The translations under genes and the position numbers were made by a program. Of a stretch of 64,000 nt of DNA, positions 10,752 through 21,288 are shown piece after piece. Under the pieces are notes generated by a model. The model made no database searches. It had not been told where the DNA came from and saw only the letters and a program-made list of their open reading frames with translations. Numbering within the stretch: the first letter of the stretch is position 1; each line of letters opens with the position of its first letter. This DNA comes from Mortierella alpina (lineage: Eukaryota > Mortierellomycota > Mortierellomycetes > Mortierellales > Mortierellaceae): contig JANATF010000004.1 in assembly GCA_029449245.1 (NCBI GenBank), positions 124,001 to 188,000 on the forward strand, read 5' to 3'.

Positions 10752-13176
10752 ATGGCCGCTCTCTCCTACTACGCCAATACATCACAGGCCGCCGAGGCGC
10801 TGCTCAGCCGTGCGCGGCGACTCTCCAGCAACGCATACGAACGCACCCTTCTGCCCACAGCCTTTGCAGAGGGCGAGGACCAGCGCATCCTCGTCCCCGC
10901 TACAGCCTCCTCGCCCCACCACCACCATCACAGCTCCTTCAACAGCGTCATCCTCGACCCTGCAAGACGGCGGGCCTCCAACATCCAGCAGCGCCCAAGA
11001 TCCGCCACCACTGCCATCTCTCGTTCATCCTTGCCGCCCAGGCCGCCAGCGTCGTCTCTGCCGTCAACCACCATCACAGTCTCCCTCACGCCCTTACCCG
11101 TGGACGTGTCCTCCTCAACAGCGGATCAAAGCATCCCGGGGGCATGCGATGTTCCGCCCAAACCAACGCCAGGTTCATTTCTGGACCCTGAAAGCGCTCA
11201 CGTCTCGCCCGCTGGACTGACTGAACAAATACCGCTACTGGAACTGGAGGGCGTCCACGAGGTTCGGGATCCTCAGCCTAAAGCCGACAGTGAAGCATCA
11301 AGGGGAGCTCGCGGGAAGCATCTCAGCGAAAGTGGCGGCAGCCTAGTGTATGACCTCCTTACTGTGCTGCGAGAAAACACGGATATGGCTGTCCCGAGGA
11401 TCACAAGGGACGACGGCAGCAATGTATCACCGGCACCAACTTCGGCATCCATTTCGGCACCATCAGCATGCTCGCCTCTGCTGATAGCAAGTGAGGAGAA
11501 ACCATGCACCGAGAGTGAGAGCAGCGATAGCCCGATAGATACTAGCATCAGCATAACAGCTGCAGGATCGGATGCAATGTCAGAAACCCATCCAGAGTCT
11601 CCTCGCCCCTTGCCTGTATGTATTACGTTACTCGACCAATGCTGAAAATATGCTAATCGCACCATGAAGCTCACGAAGCTCAAACATTGCGCATCTGCCT
11701 TCTGCTATGCGATATGCGATACGCGTTGCGTGCCAGGATGGATGGGAATGCAAACAGCTTGTTGGTCGCACCAGAACGTAATTCAAATCTGGGCTCACAA
11801 CTTTGTGTCTCTTTAACCACTTCCCTTTCTAGGCTGTCATAAGCACCCAAGGGTCGACGGTCGAAACCCAAAACACGGATGCACCCCTGTCGGCCACAAC
11901 AGGAGATGAAACTACAGAAGTCTTTACCCCCTCAAGCCCGCCCTCTGTGGAACTAGTGGAAGCAGATCCTGAATTGTCGCCGAGACCACCTTCGTCTGCC
12001 TCCTCCAGAAGATCCGTTGGATCTGAACAGGAAAAGCGGGAAAGCTTCAAGGAGGGCAAAGGAGCCTTCTTCCTGCACAAGATGGTCAGGCGCAAAAACA
12101 GTTTCACGGAAGGCCCTTCCTCGTCATACTCTGACGACAACGACTCTACTGATACCAGCAGCACTAAACCGCTTTCAACACATCTCTCGGCATCCGTGCC
12201 GCTGAGCCATTCTGGCAGTCTCACCAAGAGGGCGTCCAAGAAATTGGGCAAACTCGTGCCAAAGTTCTTGCATACATCGTTAACAAATTCGACATCGGAA
12301 TCATCACCGCTTTCTTCAAGGCCGGGCAGATCAAAGAGTGTCAGTGGGTTTGGTCATGTAGGAAGCCTATATTCGTCAGCGATTGCGTCGACAACCAGCC
12401 TCTCGTTCGGCAAAGGGTCTCAGGAATCGCTTGTACAGGAGGCTACTCCAGAGCAGGTAGAATCTGGCTTCAGCGACACTGGATCTCAGCCACCTTCGTC
12501 AATGGCGCGCCGATTATCTTGCAGCTCAAACACCTCAAAACTCTCTGGCAACTCCATCGCCTCGACACCCTCCCATTCACTGTCCACTGGCAACTCTGCA
12601 GATCCAGAGGAGGCTGAAGGCGACGCCAAGCAGACGGTGGAGAGCGAGGATGGCGAGAAGGACATTGCCGAAGACAGCATAATGACATTGGACGATGGTG
12701 GAAACACTTTTCCTGATGAGAACACATTTGATGACCCGCCACTCTCACCGTACATCATTGACGACAACTGCGACGACGCCTTCTTCCTCAACTCTGTTCT
12801 GCGCAAGCGGTCTTATCCCTCTCTCGGCGAAGAATCCGCCATGGGGCAGCAGTCAGTCATGTCCTCCTCATATCACTCACACACGACCCTTTCGAGTATG
12901 CATTCCTATGCATCTACCCCATCCATGTCTGCGGGCTGGTCCAGCGCATCGTCCTCGCAGGCCTCGACGCCGTCCCCAACCTCGCCCTCGTTTCTGAACG
13001 GCCAAATCTATCCGTTTCCAGCTACTGCCGCAGATTCGCCTACCCATCTGAGCTACCGCACTAACCCACTGCCACCACCCATCAAGACTGGACTGGATGA
13101 AAAACGCAACAGACTAAGCGAAGCCGTAGGAGAATGGCGTCGGTCTTCTATCGTGTCCTCAGCTACGCCAATTTAG
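10752..13176 (+). CDS. Serine-rich, probably disordered protein of unknown function
   Basis: No family recognised. Two exons, 10752-11615 and 11833-13176, joined in phase 0 (donor GTATGT, acceptor CTAG), give 735 residues. The ATG at 10752 has an ACCACC context and starts a change from low-complexity leader to protein-like sequence (MAALSYYANTSQAAEALL). The protein is dominated by Ser, Pro and Thr with clusters of basic residues (for example KRASKKLGKLVPKF around 395-410) and acidic stretches. No membrane segment, no enzyme motif. Many Ser in RxxS contexts suggest a phosphorylated regulatory or scaffold protein; that is inference. A short conserved-looking segment is PLLELEGVHEVRD. The frame upstream of 10752 stays open but encodes only Pro/His/Ser-rich sequence. 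Confidence 0.75.
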
Positions 13177-13354
13177 CCCTCTTTCTCATATAAACGCGAG
13201 ACTTATGAGACTCACTTATGGCCATTACACGTGATTTACGTGTCGGCTTTTTTTTCTTCGTTTGTTTGTTTGCGCATTGTGCTTCCACATCCCACACACG
13301 TCCCGTCCATCGTCCATCATCCACCTCCGGATCATTGACCTTTTTTCAAAGACC

Positions 13355-15758
13355 ATGGCCAACTCCAGCAACAGTTCACGCTGCAACTCTCCCAGTGTTG
13401 GGAGCGAAAAGGCGCGCTGCACCGTCTTTCGCAAGGAATACGAATACTGTAACGTAAACCAACAGGGTCCAATCTCGCCTCCAGTCTACTCGCTGCCGTG
13501 TATCCTAATCATGACCTCCTTTGTGTCTCCTTTGCATTTGAACGCCATGGTCAACCCCCTATCCTGCAACAGCCCGAGTCAAGAATGCCTTCCCGAGACC
13601 CAACTTGAAGCCCACGGTGTATGACACCCGCCCTGTGAACATGCTTCAGCTTCTGGTTCAACAGCGTGAGGCAGCCAAGGAAGCTGTTTTGAAGGCCGAG
13701 AACGACAGCAGCAAGGATGGCTCGGAGAATGATGACGCCGAGGAAAACAAAGAGAACATGTAAGGCATCGTTCATGAATGATGACCAATGCTGATCATGA
13801 AAGTACCTTGCTGTTTCTAATTGACTCGCGCCATTTTCAAACTTTTTAGTGACACCATTCAAAAGGTTCGAAAGGAGCGAGTCTTTGAGCAGGATGTCAC
13901 CGAGAAGGAAATGGATATCATTCAGCAGCGTATCGCCTTCCAGCAACGCCAGGTAAGCTATAGCCTCAATTCAACCTCCCGCAAAAAAAAAAAAACGCGT
14001 TGCGACCAGCTGTCTTTTTTTCTGTTTTGTTTGCTAAAAGGTCAAACCTAAACGGTCTATCTATGCCACGAAAAAACAAAATAGTTTGCCGCGTTCGAGG
14101 AAAAGGAAAAGCAGAGACGATACAAGAAACTGAAGCAGCACTACGGATACCTAACAGAGGCCGAGATCGATGAGTCCCTTGAGGACTGCGCCAACGACGA
14201 GGACGATGTGTTTGCGCAGTTCAGCACCCGAGGTTACCTGGAAAAGGTCCGACGCGCTATCGCCATCCGCAACCACAAACCTGCTGCAGTCACCGTCATG
14301 GACGACCAACAAAGGGCGCGCTATGAGGAGCATATGAAGAAACGCCGCGAAGCTCCACGCATGCGCACCACAGAGGGAATGAAGAAGTACGTGGTGTTGA
14401 AAGTCTAGGTTGGACGACTTGTGATCAAAGCATTCACAGCAGACTCATCGGTTGTTGTTTTCAATTTTTTTAGGCAGTACCGCATGGGTGGGCGCTTGGG
14501 ACTGGACGAGGCCTTGAAGCAGGTGCAGGAGAACAAGGTCGATTCCTCCAAGGCCTTTGAGGGCTGGTCAGATGCTCGCGTCAAAGCGTATGCTGCCATT
14601 GACAAGAAACCCAACACTTATTACTACCGCTTCAACGCTCCGGGCGAAGTGCAGCGCAAGGGCGCCTGGACTAAAGATGAGCAAAAGATGTTTCACGAAC
14701 GGTTGGAAGAGATTGGTGCTAATGGACAGTGGGGACTCTTTTCCATGACTATCCCAGGCCGTGTTGGATACCAAGTACGTTCTCAAGTTGTTTTTTTGCA
14801 ATACGTTGTGGGGATCATTACACCGAAACTGACTTTTTGTCGTTATTCTTATTCTCCTTGTTTTTCTCTTCTCCAGTGCTCAAACTACTACCGCCTGCTC
14901 GTGGAGACGAACCAAATTCACGACCCCAACTACGTGCTGGATGAGAAGGGCAAGGCTCACTACCTCTTTGACAAGAAGGGCGCCAATGGAGAGACCACCA
15001 AGGAGTTCAGGACGCATAACAAGCACAACATGTCGGGTGAGCGTGAGGAAAAGCCAGTGGTGGTCAAGGCCCCGAAACCTCCTAAAGAGCCCAAGGTACC
15101 CAAGGCACCAAAGGAACCTAAACCACCAAAAGCCCCCAAGGTGCCCAAAGCACCCAAGGAGCCAAAGACCTCTGTGGCGGCTAGTCGTAACAAACGCAAG
15201 AGACGCGGCGGATACAACAGCGACGACTCTTCGGACATTTCCGAGTTTGACTGCGACGATTCTGGATCGTACATGGCCAAGTGGAGTACCACCAAACGAA
15301 CCCGCACTCGGGTCGCCAACGCTACTGCGGCCACTGCAGGATCGTCGTCGGCTTCTGGTGCTGGAGCGGGAAGTGATCACGCCATGGACGAGGATGAGGA
15401 CGAGGATGACGAGGATGATGTGGACGCCTTGAACCCGCTCCCAGGGTTCATTGATCCTATCACGCTGGAGGTGGTGGAGAAGCCTGCCATTTCCAAGTAT
15501 GGGCATGTCATGGGCTACGACAGCTGGATCCGATGCCTGTTGCAGGAGGGGTCTGCCAAGAACATTTGCCCCTTGACCAAGAAGCCTTTGACCAAGCGCG
15601 ATGTGACCATCCTTACTTTTGAGAACATTGAAGAGTACAGGTAAGAGGGACGCAGAGTCCATGTCTTTCTTTTTTCTTGAAAAAGATGAAGAGTATGGAT
15701 GAAAAAGCTGACGAATGACTGAAATGTTTTTTCTAGGGACAAAATTGTCAACATGTAA
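13355..15758 (+). CDS. SANT/Myb-domain protein with C-terminal U-box-like domain
   Basis: Predicted nuclear protein that combines a DNA/histone-binding fold with a ubiquitin-ligase-like domain. Seven exons, all phases closing: 13355-13448, 13573-13759, 13850-13952, 14085-14386, 14474-14774, 14877-15640, 15737-15758; 590 residues. Residues 100-230 are charged and helical. A SANT/Myb-type repeat occupies about 290-340 (RKGAWTKDEQKMFHERL, then NGQWGLFSMTIPGRVGYQC and NYYRLLV). A Lys-Pro repeat linker (393-427, units like PKEPKVPKA) and an acidic run (MDEDEDEDDEDD) follow. The last 72 residues resemble a U-box: DPITLEVVEKPAISKYGH, then NICPLTKKPLT. The first intron acceptor has two phase-compatible AGs; 13572 is preferred. 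Function is inferred from domains only. Confidence 0.85.
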
Positions 15759-16046
15759 AGAAGACCACATGCAGCGGATCAAGTTTGTATAATCCTGTAC
15801 CAAGCTATTATTGTTCCGTAGTCTTTGAAAGCGTTCAATGTATACGCGCCGCGTCTTGAGAAAGAAAATAGCAAAGCTTTTCCGTCAACACTTGGGATCC
15901 AGTTCTCCTTCTCTTCTTGTGTGAAATTGTTGAAGGGTCGCGGCTCAAGACGAGTGTTGTGATCATCCCGAAAATGCTGCAATCGACTGATATTGAAACT
16001 GTAGAGTCCACAGGAATCCGCGGCTGAAAAGGCACAAATGATAATT

Positions 16047-16092
<46 letters not shown>

Positions 16093-16197
16093 ACAGCACA
16101 GGGCAGTGATGGCAAATGAGAGAGATAGATATGCTCTTGGATGAAAGGACAGGCAGCGCCATGCTTTTTATTCAGAAGGTTGGCGGGGCGTGATTGT
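15759..16197. other. Convergent intergenic region with GACA repeat
   Basis: Between two convergent genes. It holds a perfect GACA tetranucleotide array and no supported coding region. Confidence 0.6.
16047..16092. repeat. (GACA)n microsatellite
   Basis: About 11 tandem GACA units, seen directly. Confidence 0.95.
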
Positions 16198-17311
16198 TTA
16201 ATCGAAAAGACCTATCAGAGGAGGATAGCAGGAAAAAAAATAATAGCCGTTAGCAATCAAGTTCCGCACTCAACAGAAAAAAAAATCATGAACGACCAAG
16301 AGGGTGAGTATAGTAACAAGTAGCTTTTCACGTACCGAATCCCATATCGTCATCAGACTCCTCCTTGGCCTCCTCCTTCTTCTCCTCGGCCTTCTCCTCG
16401 ACAGCGGCGGCACCAGCGGCGGCAGCACCACCGGCAGCGGGGGCGGAACCAGCGGCACCGACGTTGGAGAGCATGGCAGCGACGTCCTTACCCTCGAGAG
16501 CCTTGGCGAAGAGGGAGGTCCAGATCGACTCGACCTCGACGTTGGCAGCCTTCAAGAGGGTCTGGAGCTTGTCGGACTAGATGAGGTCAAAAAAAAAGGG
16601 AAGAATAAGGGCTCGGTCAGCAATCAGAGTCAACTCTTGGGAATCTAGTGTCGAAAACGGGTTGCGTGTTGCGAGCGTCCTTGCAGTTTGTCCTGTAGAC
16701 TGTTGGCAAAGCCATGTTCGGCAATCCTGGTTCTAGGAAAAGGTCAATCCAGAGAGTAGGATTCCGGTTCGGTCCAGAGAAAGGATCGTCGAGTCTTTTT
16801 TTTTTTTTGGCTCCGTTGTCATCAGCAGACAAGTGTTTCCTGGATTCCACGAGGAAGTATAGCAACAGATAGCAGACTGCCAGTCGGAGGAGAGAGAGTA
16901 GATCACCCATAGTGCGTTGTTCCCGACATCCAAGATCGAAAACTGAGCGAGGCTGGATGATGCCAACAAGGTTGTGGATGGCGAAATCAAGACGTGTGCC
17001 GGTGAAAGCTGAGGTTGGTGCTGCTGCAGGTTGCAAAAAGTGACCAGAAAAAAGGGGTGGATTGTCGCCAGACCCGGGATGATGGAGAGGCCTGAATTGT
17101 CTCTTTGGTTGCAAGAATATCCATCGATCCAGGTCGTATCCGTGCAAGCTCTTAGCCATCCATCCATCCGATGAGTGATTGATGGCCATCCTGGAGCAAT
17201 CCGTCGAGTTCAGAGAAAAATCGATGGGTAGGACCGATACTTAACGGTGATCTCGACGTTGTCGTCGGAGAGGATCAAGGCAGCGTACGAAGTAGCAAGT
17301 TCAGCGGACAT
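16198..17311 (-). CDS. RPP1: 60S acidic ribosomal protein P1
   Basis: Stalk protein of the large ribosomal subunit, recruiting translational GTPases together with P0 and P2. Three exons: 17311-17246, 16576-16336 and 16211-16198, giving 106 residues, the normal P1 size. The N-terminus [20 protein letters not shown] is diagnostic of P1 rather than P2. An Ala/Gly hinge and a Lys/Glu-rich segment follow. The C-terminus [11 protein letters not shown] is completed by a 14-nt last exon (GLFD plus stop), with the Gly codon split across the junction. The first intron is 669 nt, far longer than most here. The start lies 259 bp from the divergent NIF3 gene, so the two share a short promoter region. Confidence 0.97.
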
Positions 17312-17570
17312 GGTTGCTAATGACTTTGTTGAAAGAGAAAGAGCGTCGAATTCAGGGAGACAGCAAGATAATAATCGCAAAAATTCAGAGGCTCTTATTT
17401 CCGGGCTGCTGGGATTTAGTGGTCTGAACCTCATAATTGCCTCGAGCCAACGCTGCAAGCGTTTTTGGCTTCTTATCCTCTTCTTTTCCACCCGCCCTAA
17501 ACTCCCACACCTTCCTTCACCAAACCCCTTTCCTTTTTACCTCCTTCCAGACTCATTCCAACTACCTACC

Positions 17571-18976
17571 ATGGCACTGCTGGCACGCGTCTTAAAGTCG
17601 ATGGAGCGCATTGCCCCACAAAGTCTTGCAGAGCATGCGTGGGACAATGTCGGGCTCTTGGTTGGTAAAGGAAAACAGAGAGATCGCCTTCGCAAATCAG
17701 GACAGCTACTTGCGAGTCCATGAACTGACTGACAATCGCGTTCAAACCCCAACTAGAGGCCCCATACCCAAGGACTCGCGTATCCTCGACTACTCCTCAG
17801 CGCGTCTTCTTGACGATCGACTTTACGACCGCTGTGGTGGACGAGGCTCTGAACGACCCCTCTGTGGGAGTTATCATTTCCTACCGTAAGCCGATCCACG
17901 TTCTTCATTTCTGTGAAAGAAGTATTTTTTGGATCACGAAGCGACTGGATCAAAAAAAAAAAGACTCGCGTTGTTCACCACCTATGCGCATATTCTGTAG
18001 ACCCTCCTATCTTTAGAGGCATGAAGCGCTTGTTGTTGAAGGACACGAAGCAAAGAATGGTCCTGCAGTGCGCGGCCAAGGGCGTCAGTGTTTTCTCTCC
18101 CCACACCTCGTGCGATTCTTGCGAGGACGGAGGTAAGAAAAATGACGAAACTGCTCTTCACGTATATGCCCACATCCTCCACCCGACCCAAAAATGAACA
18201 AACAGCAGGCGCAGAGAAATAACAAGACAGCCCTTCCATTTCTGTTGGTTTGAATGCAGTGAACGACTGGTTGGTCCTGGGCTTCAAGGGACAAGGAACG
18301 AGCAAAGTTTACGTACCCGCAGAGAACCCACCTGCAGGTGAGTTTCATTGTCTTGCTGATGATAGCGGTAGTGGTCAGAGGGCTTTACTCCATGGATGAT
18401 CGAGTGAGAGAGTAAAAAAAGGCTGACTCTCTTGCATGTATCATTAGGTCATGAGAATTCGGGCAAGGGCCGCATCTTTACATTCGACCAGCCCAAGCCT
18501 GTTCAGGAGGTTATCGACCAGATCAAGCGCCATTTGGGTCTGAAGAACGGTACGTGATAAACTTGACAAGAACAAAATCACCTCCATTTGACTGCCGATG
18601 ACCCCGAGTCGAGCGAGTACAGAGCCCTAATCTTCCCTCTGCCTGATTCTATGTCATAGTGCGCGGCGCCATCCACCCAACGCATGCAAGCAACGAGAGA
18701 CTTATCAGCACAGTGGGCGTGTGGGCAGGATCAGGATCCGAACTCGTGCAGCACAAGGCAGACCTTTACCTCACGGGCGAGCTTGGTCATCACGATGTCC
18801 TAGAGGCATTGGAGCAGAACAGCACTGTCATCCTCTGCGAGCATTCGAACACAGAACGTGGCTATCTGGCAGCACTGCTCAAACCACGACTGGAGGAGTT
18901 GCTGGCGCAGGATGGAGGTGAGCCTGTGGAAGTAATTGTGAGCAGAACGGACAAGGATCCTCTGGTGGTCGTCTAA
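17571..18976 (+). CDS. NIF3: NIF3 family protein (NGG1-interacting factor 3-like)
   Basis: Member of the widely conserved NIF3/DUF34 family, a di-metal-binding hexamer-forming protein of uncertain biochemical role. Six exons: 17571-17664, 17757-17885, 18001-18132, 18260-18337, 18448-18549, 18660-18976; 283 residues, close to yeast Nif3 (288). Every junction falls in phase 1. Visible motifs: SLAEHAWDNVGLLV near the start, VFLTIDFTTAVVDEAL, the metal-site segment ISYHPPIFRGMKRL, SPHTSCDS, VNDWLVLG, TGELGHHD, and CEHSNTERGYL with the C-terminal His and Glu ligands. The segment after SPHT (SCDSCEDG) has two extra cysteines compared with the typical family sequence. It is divergent from RPP1. Confidence 0.93.
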
Positions 18977-19422
18977 AAGGGGTACAAGACAAGGACTAGG
19001 ATGAAGAAGCGCTTTGGGCTCTTACAGTAGGGCAGCACTATTACTTCAGCGGCGGTCCATTGCCAATTCATAAAAGTGCTCTTGGATGACGCGCTTAGAA
19101 AGAAAAAAAAAACCAAACGGAAGTTTCCTTCTTGTTGACCACAATCTGCCTCTCAAGTCGAAGCACTGCGATGGTCAGGAACTATCTGACAATGCTCCAG
19201 CCTGCACGACTTTTCTCAGGCTCGCGCAAAAAAAGATACGAGCGAGCGCGGATGGAGAGGGTCGTACCTCTATAACTAGAACGAACCTTGGTAAAGTAAA
19301 GACAACCCTCTTTAATTAGAAAACCCTTTGTAAAATGAATCTGAACCTCTTTAATTACAAGAATTTGTTCATCAGAACATGATGCATCCAGGAAATCTGA
19401 ATTCAAATCAAATACGAAGGTA
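18977..19422. other. Intergenic region before tRNA, with possible transposon-end remnant
   Basis: No gene. A segment near 19262-19360 has repeated AACC(C)TCTTTAATTA-like units and ACCTCTATAACTAGAACGA, the style of sequence found at ends of pogo/Tc1-type elements. No transposase, complete terminal repeat or target-site duplication was found. Confidence 0.4.
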
Positions 19423-19495
19423 GCTCGCTTAGCTTAGTCGGTAGAGCGTTGTGCTAATAACGCAAAGGCCGCAGGTTCGATCCCTGCAGTGAGCA
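19423..19495 (+). tRNA. tRNA-Ile(AAT): tRNA-Ile (anticodon AAT)
   Basis: A 73-base cloverleaf without intron. Acceptor stem GCTCGCT pairs with AGTGAGC (one G-T). D arm GCTT/GAGC. Anticodon stem TTGTG/CGCAA closes loop CTAATAA, with T33 and anticodon AAT reading ATT. T arm GCAGG/CCTGC closes loop TTCGATC. Discriminator base A at 19495. A TTTT stretch follows within about 20 bases as Pol III terminator. Confidence 0.95.
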
Positions 19496-19515
19496 AATCT
19501 TTTGATCCTGTGGTC

Positions 19516-19523
19516 CTTTTTTT
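19516..19523 (+). terminator. T-run, probable Pol III terminator of the tRNA
   Basis: The first run of at least seven T after the tRNA lies about 20 bases downstream, a typical position for a Pol III stop. Confidence 0.55.
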
Positions 19524-19562
19524 CGTTTTATTCATCTGGACTTGACGTGAGAAGCGTAGCGG

Positions 19563-20062
19563 TAGGGATTTTAACCGACCACCCTTTTGGTCAAAGCGTC
19601 AATTGACCTGAGAACCTTGCTAGTTAATCGGTTAAAAAGTCAGGTCAACTTTTTAGTCAAACGTCGGTCAACAAGGTCGGTCAACCGGCCAATGGGTTAA
19701 TGGGTCAATGGGTCAATGGGTAATGGGTCAATGGGTCAATGGGTAATGGGTCAACCGATTTGACCAGTTAACTGGGTTAACCAGCCAAGTGGGTCAAGTC
19801 AACCGATTTGACCAGTCAAGCGGGTTAATCACATTGATGAATGAAGACGTTCTGGCGCCGTGCCTGGCCAGATACACGTCGGTCAACTGGTCTAATGGTC
19901 AACGGTCAACTGGATAGCTTGTTAAATGGTCAAGTGGTCAAATGGTCTAATGGTCAACTGGTGGTTAAAAAATAATGGTCAATGATCAGCAACAGAGTAG
20001 GTCAACTTTTTAACTCGGTCAACTGGTTAACTCAGTCAAAAAAAAGTCGGTTAGAATCCCTA
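19563..20062. mobile_element. 500-bp hAT-type MITE with 8-bp target-site duplication
   Basis: Non-autonomous DNA transposon. Terminal inverted repeats are TAGGGATTTTAACCGAC on the left and, read from the right end inward, TAGGGATTCTAACCGAC: 16 of 17 bases agree. Both ends are flanked by the identical 8-mer CGTAGCGG (19555-19562 and 20063-20070). A TAGGG terminus with an 8-bp duplication is the hallmark of the hAT superfamily. There is no transposase; the interior is built of degenerate GGTCAA/GGTTAA units in both orientations, including a tandem tract of (A)TGGGTCA at 19689-19755 and two copies of TCAACCGATTTGACCAGT. The element inserted about 60 bp downstream of the tRNA. The perfect duplication suggests a fairly recent insertion. 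Confidence 0.88.
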
Positions 20063-20070
20063 CGTAGCGG

Positions 20071-20440
20071 CTACACTTTTGCGAGCGATTGTGCAAGCCA
20101 AGATCGTCCAATACAGCAGATGCATATCAAAGTGTCTTTTTGGCGGCGGCGGCAGGGACTGTTGCATGGTTCCTGTAATCAGACCAGACATCTTGAAACA
20201 CACAGAATCTTTCGTGTACGTCTGCACGATATTCAGTGGAGACCATCGAAACTTCCTTGCTGTCAGTGAGACCACTACAGCTCGGTCGATTGTCCTGTGT
20301 CTGGATCGACAAGCGACTATAAATTGGCGCTGATCTATGATCTCGACGTGAACTTGCAGCCCCTCTTCGATCCATCTCAAAACCCTTCATCCTCCACACA
20401 GGCACCGCCAACATTTTTTTTTTGAAGCTATTATATCATC
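20071..20440. other. Promoter region of first secreted paralog
   Basis: 370 bp between the MITE and the first small secreted gene. No other gene seen; a TATA box is listed separately. Confidence 0.5.
20318..20324 (+). promoter_or_regulatory. TATA box of first small secreted gene
   Basis: TATAAAT 117 bp upstream of the ATG at 20441. Its paralog has a matching box at a similar distance. Confidence 0.55.
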
Positions 20441-20935
20441 ATGCAAGCCATTCGTCTGTTTCTGATCTTGCTACATATCGTTTGGGCTACTGGGGTCTTC
20501 GAGAGGGACGTCCAAGGGAGTCCATATGGTCCCCAGAATCGCTGCGAGGGGAACGTAAACGCTGTCTTTTGCGTTTCTCGCAATCACTACAACCCATTGA
20601 GCCCATCGCAGGACCGTGATTTTGTCCAGGACAATCTCGATTTTTGGTGGACCGTAATGTTTGCGGCCACGGTAGGCGTGTCTAGACCTGAAGGATGTCG
20701 ATGTCGATCCGGCATTCCCTTAACGGACGGACGGTCGTTCGTATACATGAATGATCTCCAGTTCCCGCAGTTTGTGGGGCAATGTAATATGCTCATGAAT
20801 CATAGCGTTCTGATATGCTGCCCAGACGCGCCACTTCTGCCAGGTCTCCAATCCAGCACAACTGCAACCAGACGAAAGACGCACTGTGATGAAACGTATT
20901 CAGGTGCACAATACAAAAAGAGGCGTCCAAAGTAG
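20441..20935 (+). CDS. Small secreted Cys-containing protein, paralog A
   Basis: Family not recognised. Single exon, 164 residues. It starts with a signal peptide (MQAIRLFLILLHIVWATG). The mature part contains spaced cysteines and the motifs GSPYGPQNRC, LDFWWTVMFAA, PEGCRCRSG and FVYMND, then a CC pair and a Lys/Arg-rich tail (KKRRPK). These motifs recur in the same order in the neighbour at 21289-21795, so the two are a tandem duplicate pair. Size, secretion signal, cysteines and divergence between the copies fit an effector-like or antimicrobial-like secreted protein, but that is inference. The MITE sits 380 bp upstream. Confidence 0.75.
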   Translation: MQAIRLFLILLHIVWATGVFERDVQGSPYGPQNRCEGNVNAVFCVSRNHYNPLSPSQDRDFVQDNLDFWWTVMFAATVGVSRPEGCRCRSGIPLTDGRSFVYMNDLQFPQFVGQCNMLMNHSVLICCPDAPLLPGLQSSTTATRRKTHCDETYSGAQYKKRRPK

Positions 20936-21288
20936 GGTGACAATAATGCCAAGGGCAACTATGTCTTTCCGATAGTCTAGAGAGCGAGAGAAGTGAGAGA
21001 GACAAATACATGCGCGGCTACGTTTTGGCGTGAAGGAAATTGTTATAACTCAGAAAACAAACGAGAAGTTTTCTTTCAACATCTTTAACGATTCATATTG
21101 GTTCCCTTATGCGAGACTGACGCTCGCTCAACCAAGAGCGCGTGCGTGCGTGCGTGCGTGAGGTGGGGGTGTCTTTTCCCTTATAAAACTTTGTCCACAA
21201 CAGGAACCCGCATCTTTACCCTCGGTTCCAAGCCTTGACCAGCAAGTTCATTCAGTCTTAGTACCGCCTCATCCTCTGGCCACACGAA
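20936..21288. other. Intergenic spacer between the secreted paralogs
   Basis: 353 bp. It contains a short GTGC repeat (gcgtgcgtgcgtgcgtg near 21140-21160) and the TATA box of paralog B. No gene. Confidence 0.5.
21182..21188 (+). promoter_or_regulatory. TATA box of second small secreted gene
   Basis: TATAAAA about 107 bp upstream of the ATG at 21289, matching the arrangement in paralog A. Confidence 0.55.

Noticed and set aside
16049-16092. GACA array considered as a CRISPR-like or satellite array
   Set aside because: Simple tetranucleotide microsatellite without spacers.
19563-20269. Open frame reading through the right end of the MITE
   Set aside because: It starts inside GGTCAA repeats and crosses the target-site duplication into flanking DNA; no protein resemblance.
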